NCBI GenBank assembly: GCA_002695185.1
Contig: NZOF01000142.1
Coordinates: 1 to 8,429, forward strand
Direction: 5' to 3'
DNA length: 8,429 nucleotides
Source of the DNA: Erythrobacter sp.
GTDB lineage: Bacteria > Pseudomonadota > Alphaproteobacteria > Sphingomonadales > Sphingomonadaceae
Positions 1 to 4,823 of the stretch are shown here, piece after piece (within the stretch, counting starts at the first letter, position 1; each line of letters opens with the position of its first letter). The notes beneath the pieces are model-generated. The model was given only the letters and a program-made list of their open reading frames with translations. It searched no databases and was not told where the DNA came from. The position numbers and the translations under genes are program-made.

Positions 1-54
1 GAGGAAATCGCCGCCCGAAACGGCCTTGTCGGCGTGGATCAGGTCAGCGAGCAC
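1..54 (-). CDS. 5' fragment of a gene running off the left edge
   Basis: Only the N-terminus is in the window. A GTG at 54-52 preceded, five bases upstream, by GAGAGGGG (60-67 on the minus strand) would give an N-terminus continuing LADLIHADKAVSGGDFL. The same frame has an ATG at 69-67, giving MRGAAV before this. The GTG is preferred because of the purine-rich sequence ahead of it and an 11-base overlap with the zinc-finger gene, the same overlap as at the preceding junction. The frame is open to the edge. No family can be assigned; in Mu-like phages this is where head and packaging genes begin, but that is only an expectation. Confidence 0.5.
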   Translation of the reverse strand, partial: MLADLIHADKAVSGGDFL

Positions 55-265
55 GGCGGCCCCTCTCATGTGCGTCTTGGCAATCGATACAGCGGGTGGC
101 CGATGGCAGCGCCATCCGGCGGGCGACATCGATCGGGTCGCCGCAGTCGCGGCACTCGGCTTCGCCTTCCAGTTCGAGATCCTTTCGGATGCGAGCGACG
201 GCACGATCGCGCTCTTGCTCGTCCAGAAGTTCGGCGCTCTCGAGCGCGCGGTTATCAGCGTCCAT
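44..265 (-). CDS. TraR/DksA-type C4 zinc-finger protein
   Basis: A 73-residue protein with a helical, acidic N-terminus (ALESAELLDEQERDRAVARI, residues 7-26) followed by the family zinc finger: C38-x2-C41 (ECRDCGDPID) and C59-x2-C62 (TRCIDCQ), with the conserved R-----P-A-RC spacing between. It matches the small TraR/DksA proteins often found after the lysis genes in Mu-like phages. TraR from F plasmid binds the RNA polymerase secondary channel and alters promoter selection without ppGpp; whether this phage copy does so is unknown. Its ATG overlaps the i-spanin stop by 11 bases. The next gene starts inside its 3' end. Confidence 0.9.
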   Translation of the reverse strand: MDADNRALESAELLDEQERDRAVARIRKDLELEGEAECRDCGDPIDVARRMALPSATRCIDCQDAHERGRRAR

Positions 266-953
266 TGTCGACCTCCGCTCCTTCGGAGCCGAAATCGATC
301 AGCGACGATCCGGCGATGTAGCGCTGGATGGAGACGAGCTGGTCGGTGTTGGCCTGGGCTTCGGCGAGGACCCACGGAAGCTCCCGTAGAAGTCCGTCAC
401 AGTCGGCGGCTCCAAAAGCCTGGCATCGGGCGGTGTAGGAGCCGGGCACACCCGCTGCGCTGCCGACACTTGCACCTTCGGGGGCAGGCTCGGCTTCGGC
501 TCGGGCGAGGCGGTCGCGCAGGCGCTCAGCAGCAGCAGCGCTGCCAGCAAGGCGGGCTTCGTAGTCATCGACGGTCCTTTCGTTGAGCGCGGCGTACTCG
601 GCCTCGACCCGCGCGATGTTGGCGCGATCGGCCTCGGCCGCAGCGCGCTGCTTGGCGACGATGTCGATGACGAAGGCGTTGAACTCCGCCTCCCACGCGT
701 CTGCCGATGCCATCCAGTCGTCTGCGTTTTGCGCCTCGCGGTCCGCGCGGGCGGTCTGGGTGGCGACGTCGGATTTAAGATCGGCGATGGTCACGAACCA
801 AAGCACGATCACGAGCGCGACCAAGCCAGCGATCACGACGTGGCGGAAGTCGTCCAGCAGCCAGTCGAGCAACGCGCCGAGCAGCTTGCCGACGCCTCTG
901 AGCGCCCACTTACCGACGCCCAAGAGGCCACTTAGGAGGCCGAGCCCAGTCAT
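255..953 (-). CDS. Rz: i-spanin (Rz-like) inner-membrane lysis protein
   Basis: A 232-residue protein whose ATG overlaps the endolysin stop. An N-terminal glycine/leucine-rich amphipathic stretch (1-35) precedes one transmembrane segment (VVIAGLVALVIVLWFVTIA, 39-57), and then a long, Ala/Glu/Arg-rich coiled coil (about 60-155), the layout of an i-spanin that spans the periplasm. The C-terminal part carries two Cys (177, 185) and a helical segment (LPWVLAEAQANTDQLVSIQ). It is larger than lambda Rz (153). Assignment rests on topology, position after the endolysin and, above all, an embedded lipoprotein gene in another frame (299-568) that fits Rz1. i-Spanins pair with such lipoproteins to fuse inner and outer membranes at the end of lysis. 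Sequence identity to known Rz was not tested. Confidence 0.8.
   Translation of the reverse strand: MTGLGLLSGLLGVGKWALRGVGKLLGALLDWLLDDFRHVVIAGLVALVIVLWFVTIADLKSDVATQTARADREAQNADDWMASADAWEAEFNAFVIDIVAKQRAAAEADRANIARVEAEYAALNERTVDDYEARLAGSAAAAERLRDRLARAEAEPAPEGASVGSAAGVPGSYTARCQAFGAADCDGLLRELPWVLAEAQANTDQLVSIQRYIAGSSLIDFGSEGAEVDNGR
299..568 (-). CDS. Rz1: o-spanin (Rz1-like) lipoprotein embedded in Rz
   Basis: An 89-residue protein encoded entirely within the i-spanin gene in a different frame, beginning at about Rz residue 129. It has a lipoprotein signal peptide: MTTK, a hydrophobic ALLAALLLL core and the lipobox LSAC with C17 as the acylation site. The mature part is proline-rich (SPEPKPSLPPKV, CPAPTPPD, PKPRPTPTSS), as is typical for o-spanins, which sit in the outer membrane and contact the i-spanin. 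No +2 Asp is present (A18 follows the Cys), consistent with outer-membrane sorting. Nested Rz/Rz1 pairs are known from lambda and other phages. The mature length, about 72 residues, is within the family range. Without experimental data the expression of this frame is inferred. Confidence 0.82.
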   Translation of the reverse strand: MTTKPALLAALLLLSACATASPEPKPSLPPKVQVSAAQRVCPAPTPPDARLLEPPTVTDFYGSFRGSSPKPRPTPTSSSPSSATSPDRR

Positions 954-1597
954 CGCCCGAGCCGATCGGCACGATTGAGCCAGCCGCGCAGGAACCGTGC
1001 CTGCGAGGGATTGGACCGCACGATCGCGTGATAGCGATCCTTCACCGCCTCGCGATACGCCGCGACGATCGCTTCCTCGCCGAACCGGTTGAGGTAGGTA
1101 TCCAGCCGGGCGCGCGTCTGGTCGCCGATCACGCCGTCAACCTTCAGCGGGATCGTGCGGAAGCGCTTATCGCGCGTGATCGCGTTCAACGCGCGCTGCA
1201 GGAGCTTTGCCGCTGCGCTCAGACCGCCGTTAACCGCCTGGTCGAACAGCATCTCGCCGATCGGCTCGGGAAAGCTGCCGCAGTCGAGCCGGTTCCAGAA
1301 GCATTCCTTGTAGAGAATTTTCGCGTCGAGGATCGTCAGCTGGCGGATGTCCGCCCCGTCAATGTCGCCGTCCATGTCGATGTCGAAGTCGGCGAAGCCG
1401 TCGCCGTCGTCGTCGATCTTGCCCTCCGCGACCAGGAAGCGGAGCGAGATGCCGAATTGTGTCGCGCCGCCGCGATCGACCTTGTCGTTCACATAGCCGC
1501 CTTCGATCCCCAGCAGCTTCGCGAACGCGCGCAGGTAGCGGTCGGTGAAGGCCTTCACCACGATCGGCTTTGTGGGGTCGATGTCTTCGGTCGTCAT
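950..1597 (-). CDS. GH108-type endolysin (peptidoglycan hydrolase) with Asp-rich insert
   Basis: A 215-residue lysozyme of glycosyl hydrolase family 108, which cleaves the cell-wall glycan at lysis. The catalytic signature is IEGGYVNDKVDRGGATQFGIS (split at 31-41 and 42-51), with E32 as the expected acid. FWNRLDCG and MLFDQAVNGG (116-125) are further family blocks, and the C-terminal half (residues 128-205) matches the associated peptidoglycan-binding region. Between them, residues 62-84 form an acidic insert (DDDGDGFADFD, DMDGDIDGADI) resembling EF-hand or dockerin calcium loops. There is no signal peptide or SAR segment at the N-terminus, so export probably needs a holin, which is not evident in this window. 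The stop overlaps the spanin start (ATGA). Confidence 0.92.
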   Translation of the reverse strand: MTTEDIDPTKPIVVKAFTDRYLRAFAKLLGIEGGYVNDKVDRGGATQFGISLRFLVAEGKIDDDGDGFADFDIDMDGDIDGADIRQLTILDAKILYKECFWNRLDCGSFPEPIGEMLFDQAVNGGLSAAAKLLQRALNAITRDKRFRTIPLKVDGVIGDQTRARLDTYLNRFGEEAIVAAYREAVKDRYHAIVRSNPSQARFLRGWLNRADRLGR

Positions 1598-1674
1598 GCC
1601 GCCCGGATTGCGGCAAATCCCGCATGGCCGGGACCCGGAACGCGTTCCTGTGGTCGAGATCGACCGGGATTGCT
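1598..1674 (-). promoter_or_regulatory. mor-endolysin intergenic region, candidate Mor-dependent promoter
   Basis: This 77-base gap is the longest non-coding stretch in the window. It holds two short palindromes: GGTCGA-ga-TCGACC (1652-1665) and the exact GGAACGCGTTCC (1637-1648), with centres 16 bases apart. No convincing sigma70 -10/-35 pair is visible, which would be consistent with an activator-dependent promoter. There is no stem followed by a U-run that would mark a terminator for the early transcript. Role inferred from position after mor. Confidence 0.45.
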
Positions 1675-2091
1675 TTAGTCGTCGAAGAGGTCGGGTTCGC
1701 GATCGCGCAAGATGCGGGCGCGCTTGCGAACGCCGCGCTCGGTGTATCGCGTCGCGAGCGCGATGTCACGCTGGGTTCGCCCTTCCGCCAGCAGACGGTC
1801 GACCTTGGCCCGCGTCGTCTCCTGGTGCCCGAAATCGCCGACCGGCAGATCGTAATCGAGACCGCAGCGCCCCGCCGTCAGCTCTTCGCAGATCGCGAGC
1901 GCCTTCTCGTAGCCGACCGTGCGCACCAGCCAGTTATCCTTCGAAGGCTTCAGCGGAACGTACATCCGCACCCCGCCGAACTTGCGCGCGATCGCAATCG
2001 CTGCATCCCGCCCCGCGACGCGCGCGATGTCGGCCAGCACGCCGGTCAGGCGCACCTCGTCGTCATCGATCGCGGGGTCGTTGTCGTTCAT
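1675..2091 (-). CDS. mor: Mor-family transcription activator
   Basis: A 138-residue protein of the Mor/C family (Mu Mor is 129 residues). In Mu, Mor dimers bind a dyad upstream of the middle promoter and recruit host RNA polymerase. The N-terminal dimerisation region is visible as LTGVLADIARVAGRDAAIAI followed by the family hallmark FGGVRMYVP (38-46), and then NWLVRTVGYEKALAICEEL. The C-terminal DNA-binding helix-turn-helix is at about 105-128 (GRTQRDIALATRYTERGVRK). The end is acidic (DLFDD). An AGCGAGG lies almost directly against the ATG, closer than a usual Shine-Dalgarno sequence, so the exact start is slightly uncertain. It is the last gene before the only real non-coding gap, as expected for the last gene of an early operon. 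Confidence 0.93.
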   Translation of the reverse strand: MNDNDPAIDDDEVRLTGVLADIARVAGRDAAIAIARKFGGVRMYVPLKPSKDNWLVRTVGYEKALAICEELTAGRCGLDYDLPVGDFGHQETTRAKVDRLLAEGRTQRDIALATRYTERGVRKRARILRDREPDLFDD

Positions 2092-2106
2092 GCCTCGCTT
2101 GTCCGA

Positions 2107-2322
2107 TCAGGCCACCGGCTGCGCGATGGACAGTGGCAGGCCGCATTGGGAGCATTCGGCAGTCACGCGACCGACGTGCCACTTGCGGCAGTCGCAGCTG
2201 GGGCACCGATTCGGTTCGCCGGGATGGTACGTGGCGAAATAGCCGCGCTTTGCCGGGTCGAACTTCATCCTGAGGGTCACGGGCTTGCGATCGACGATCG
2301 AGATAACGCGCGCGGGCTTCAT
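2107..2322 (-). CDS. small zinc-ribbon protein
   Basis: A 71-residue protein starting at the ATG that overlaps the previous stop. A probable zinc ribbon is formed by C40-x2-C43 (CPSC, with an extra C45) and C57-x2-C60 (CSQC), joined by RKWHVGRVTAE. The N-terminal 35 residues form a short strand-rich lead ending TYHPGEPNRC. Two CxxC knuckles 13 residues apart are a standard structural-zinc arrangement, seen in DNA-, RNA- or protein-binding modules. Its position just ahead of mor suggests an early regulatory or host-takeover role, without direct evidence. It is followed by a 15-base gap before mor. Confidence 0.85.
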   Translation of the reverse strand: MKPARVISIVDRKPVTLRMKFDPAKRGYFATYHPGEPNRCPSCDCRKWHVGRVTAECSQCGLPLSIAQPVA

Positions 2323-2642
2323 GGCCGGTCCCCTCGGTTGTACGCGCGCATCGCTTTGCGCGCCTTGGCGTCCCAGTTCTTCAACGCCTGGTAGAGCCCG
2401 AGCGTCGACATTGCTTCGATCCCGCCGAAGGCGATCCGATCCGCCCCTCCGGGAAAATCGATCACCGCGCCAGCCTTCCTGAGGCGCGCGGAGCAATGCT
2501 CCGCCACACGCGCCTGCAGCGGAACCCAGCGAGCGTAGGGAGCCCCGGCCAGCTCCGCAGGCAGCGCCGCCGCGACCTTGTCGAACGGCTCCAGCCCGTG
2601 CCGCCGCACCGCGACGATCGCCATCTTCAGTTCTTCGCTCAT
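2319..2642 (-). CDS. hypothetical protein, second of two tandem paralogs
   Basis: A 107-residue protein starting at an ATG that overlaps the previous stop (ATGA). It begins MSEELKMAIVAVRRHGLEPF, continues with a helical stretch around residues 38-56 and then carries the block shared with its neighbour: LRKAGAVIDF, DRIAFGGIEA, GLYQALKNW (54-90). It ends in a basic tail (KARKAMRAYNRGDRP). Conserved with the paralog are the LR-AGA, D-F, RI-F-G and GL--AL--W positions, which suggests a fold common to both. Function unknown. A 17-base inverted repeat (2488-2504) lies within it. Its stop overlaps the zinc-ribbon gene (ATGA). Confidence 0.85.
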   Translation of the reverse strand: MSEELKMAIVAVRRHGLEPFDKVAAALPAELAGAPYARWVPLQARVAEHCSARLRKAGAVIDFPGGADRIAFGGIEAMSTLGLYQALKNWDAKARKAMRAYNRGDRP

Positions 2643-2956
2643 CGCTTCGCCTCCGCGTTGATTTTCCAGTGCTGCAGCGCCTTGCGCAGGCCCTGCCGGG
2701 AACTTGCCCAGACGCCCGCGAACAGGATGCGCACACAGCCATCGTCAAACCGGTCGACCCGCGCGCCTGCCGCACGGAGCGTCTCGATCACCTCGGCTTC
2801 CGCCGCCCGCAGCCGCTCGCGCCATTGCGGCGCGTAGAAATTGAGCGGGTCGCGCGGTTGGCTGGCGTAGACCCGCGCCAGCGGGGCCAGCGCCTTCGTG
2901 GCGACCAGCCGCTTGGCCTGCTCTAGGCCTTCGTCAGATGTGAGAATCCGCCTCAC
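2639..2956 (-). CDS. hypothetical protein, first of two tandem paralogs (GTG start)
   Basis: A 105-residue protein. No ATG is available near the end of gemA; the GTG at 2956 overlaps the gemA stop as GTGA, matching the 4-base couplings used throughout this operon, and gives the N-terminus MRRILTSDEGLEQ. The first half is helical (LEQAKRLVATKALAPLARVY and WRERLRAAEAEVIETLRAAG). The second half reads VDRFDDGCVRILFAGVWASS and then GLRKALQHW. From residue 60 on it aligns with the next gene at 19 of 37 positions by my hand count with one gap, so the pair arose by duplication. No known domain recognised. The basic, helix-then-strand-then-helix character would fit a nucleic-acid or protein-binding role, but this is speculation. 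Confidence 0.82.
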   Translation of the reverse strand: MRRILTSDEGLEQAKRLVATKALAPLARVYASQPRDPLNFYAPQWRERLRAAEAEVIETLRAAGARVDRFDDGCVRILFAGVWASSRQGLRKALQHWKINAEAKR

Positions 2957-3669
2957 GACGCGTCGCCAACCTTCGGATCGGCTTCGCGAAGCTTGCGCCC
3001 CAGCGCCTCGGCAAGTTCGACGAAGCCTTCCGCGTTGGCGCACGCGCCCGATCCGGTATCGATCCCGCACAGCCGGAAAGCCGCGACATCGATCGTCCAG
3101 TGCGCGGGCACTTCGCCGCACGCGACCAGCTTGGCGAGGATCGCCTCGCACAGCCCGATCTTGAGCTCGCGCACACTCAGGTTGCCGCCGCCTTCGTCGG
3201 TCTGTTTCCAGCCGCCGCGCTCGGCCATCTTCTTCAGCGCCTCGATCAGGCGGTAACCGTCGTACTGGCGCGCCCAGACCAGCCGCTCGCACTGCAGCTG
3301 CCGCTTGGCGAAGGATTCGAGCGCCTTCTCGCTCGGGTCGCGAACCTCGCCCAGCTGGTAGAGCGAGATCCACAGCGCCCGCGCTTTCTTTGCCATCGGA
3401 TGCTGCGCAGGCTTGCCTGCCGGGCGCTTCTGAACAGGCTTCCATCCGCGCGCCTGGAAGCGCGCGAGGACCGCGTCGAGCTGCTCTGCCGAGAGATCGG
3501 CTGCGCTCGTCTTGCCCGTCTCATCGGCGAGAATCTGGCGATAGTCGTCATCGTCCAGGCCAAGGTCTTTCCGCGCGATGTGAACCTTCGCCAGCATCGC
3601 GCGTCGGCGCTGGCTGGCGCGGTCGAACTTCGCCGGGGAAGCGGTCTGGCGGGCATTTGCGGTCGCCAT
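2953..3669 (-). CDS. gemA: GemA / Mu gp16-like protein (DUF1018)
   Basis: A 238-residue protein. Residues 23-160 match the GemA/DUF1018 pattern: an N-terminal helix with the family motif AKVHIARKDLGLDDDDYRQI (27-46), TGKTSAADLSAEQLDAVL (51-68), and then MAKKARALWISLYQLG (92-107) with a second helical block ending KKMAERGG. Mu GemA is an early protein reported to affect host gene expression and DNA supercoiling; its biochemical mechanism is not settled. Residues from about 164 to 238 (starting NLSVRELKIGLCEAI) extend beyond the core seen in Mu gp16 and contain four Cys, but no clear zinc-finger spacing. The gene starts two bases after the membrane protein and its TGA overlaps the GTG of the next gene. 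Confidence 0.9.
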   Translation of the reverse strand: MATANARQTASPAKFDRASQRRRAMLAKVHIARKDLGLDDDDYRQILADETGKTSAADLSAEQLDAVLARFQARGWKPVQKRPAGKPAQHPMAKKARALWISLYQLGEVRDPSEKALESFAKRQLQCERLVWARQYDGYRLIEALKKMAERGGWKQTDEGGGNLSVRELKIGLCEAILAKLVACGEVPAHWTIDVAAFRLCGIDTGSGACANAEGFVELAEALGRKLREADPKVGDAS

Positions 3670-3671
3670 CG

Positions 3672-3827
3672 TCAGTCTCCGAACGCCAGCGCGACGCCGA
3701 GGGACAGCACAAAGCAGGCAACCGTGGTCAGAAAGACCACCCGCGCTTCGGCGGCGGATGAGCCACGACCGAAGAGATAGTCGTACTCGCGCGCCGCGCG
3801 CTGCAGCTCTCGAATCGGCCCGATCAT
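3672..3827 (-). CDS. small single-span membrane protein
   Basis: A 51-residue protein whose ATG overlaps the stop of B (ATGA); the longer open frame reaching 3944 only shadows B. The N-terminal half is polar and charged (MIGPIRELQRAAREYDYLFG) and the C-terminal half contains one hydrophobic segment (VVFLTTVACFVLSLGVALAF, residues 30-49) ending in GD. It is therefore probably a tail-anchored inner-membrane protein with a short cytoplasmic head. gemA begins two bases after its stop. I do not recognise a family; a holin role is unlikely given the early-operon position, but cannot be excluded. Confidence 0.75.
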   Translation of the reverse strand: MIGPIRELQRAAREYDYLFGRGSSAAEARVVFLTTVACFVLSLGVALAFGD

Positions 3828-4807
3828 GCCTTCACCCAGCGGGTTGAACGCGCCATCTGCGCATCGCGCAAATCCGTGATGGAGAGGAATTCGCGATCCT
3901 CGCCATCGGCGATCAGGGAAGCCGCTTCGATCAGCTGCTGGCATTCGCCGAGCCCGCCTGCATGCGGTGTCAGCGCGATCCGGCGCAGATAGCCTCGAAT
4001 GTCGCCCTGCTTGATCCCCCAGGCGTCGCAGAAGGTATCGACGTCGCCTTCGGTGGGCACCTTCTGGATGTGGCGGTGCGAAATCCGGCGGTTGAGCCGC
4101 GCCAGCTGGTCGGATTTACCGCCGCTCTCGATCTGCGCGATCAGCTCCTCGTTTCCGAACAGCGCAATGCCCACGCCGGTCTCGTCGTGCCAGCTGCGCA
4201 GCTCCTCGATCGCCTCGATCGAAAGGTAGTTGGCTTCGTCGACCACCAGCAGCGCCTTGCGATCGATCAGCTTGTCGATCACCATTTGCGAGGCATCGCG
4301 CGTCGGCATCCGCAGCCCCGGCATCCCCAGCGCTTTCTGCACCTGCTGGATCATCGGCAGCACCCGCTGCGAGCTGGGTCGCATAGTCGCGACGTAGCAG
4401 TTCGACGACTTGTGCTTATACTCGCGGATCGACATCGTCTTGCCGGTGCCCGGGCCTGTCCCGGCGGCGGTGATCCGTCCGCCATGAGCCATCAGCAGCA
4501 GGCCTTCGAGGCGCAACGAAGTCTCGGTCTCGAAGAAGCCGGGATTGACCGGCAGCTTTTCCTGCCGCTTGGTCTGCGCCTCGATCGTCTGCCGATACCG
4601 GAATATCTTGCGCGCCTGGACCGCCTTGTTCCCGTTGTAATAGCCCTTCACGAAGCCTTCGAGAGTGCTTTGCCCGATGTCGCCGATTTCCTTGGCAAAG
4701 CGCCCCCAGGGCATCGGCGGATCGGTCGCTTCGCGATAAGCTTCCGCCCACAGCCGAATGTCTTCGATGTCCTCATCGGTAATCGGAATTTCGGTCACGT
4801 TGATCAT
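3824..4807 (-). CDS. B: Mu-like transposition target-capture ATPase B
   Basis: A 327-residue AAA+ ATPase of the MuB type, slightly longer than Mu B (312). It binds target DNA as ATP-dependent filaments, delivers it to transposase A and underlies target immunity. An N-terminal helix-turn-helix is visible at about 32-60 (MPWGRFAKEIGDIGQSTLEG). Walker A is GTGPGTGKT at 116-124 (K123) and Walker B is ALLVVDEAN at 185-193 (D190, E191). A sensor-1-like LFGNEEL lies at 217-222, followed by an Arg-rich RLNRRISHR segment near 238-246 that could supply the Arg finger. Residues 255-325 match the helical MuB C-terminal domain. It sits 16 bases after A and its stop overlaps the next start (ATGA). Motifs look intact. 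Confidence 0.95.
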   Translation of the reverse strand: MINVTEIPITDEDIEDIRLWAEAYREATDPPMPWGRFAKEIGDIGQSTLEGFVKGYYNGNKAVQARKIFRYRQTIEAQTKRQEKLPVNPGFFETETSLRLEGLLLMAHGGRITAAGTGPGTGKTMSIREYKHKSSNCYVATMRPSSQRVLPMIQQVQKALGMPGLRMPTRDASQMVIDKLIDRKALLVVDEANYLSIEAIEELRSWHDETGVGIALFGNEELIAQIESGGKSDQLARLNRRISHRHIQKVPTEGDVDTFCDAWGIKQGDIRGYLRRIALTPHAGGLGECQQLIEAASLIADGEDREFLSITDLRDAQMARSTRWVKA

Positions 4808-4823
4808 GGTAGGCTGGCCCTTT

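Noticed and set aside
1368..1422. GTC/GTCG-rich stretch as a microsatellite or CRISPR-like repeat
   Set aside because: It is explained by the run of Asp codons in the endolysin calcium-loop-like insert; there are no regular repeat units and spacers.
1570..2394. 274-codon open frame on the plus strand
   Set aside because: It lies opposite mor and the zinc-ribbon gene, both of which have family motifs and coupled starts.
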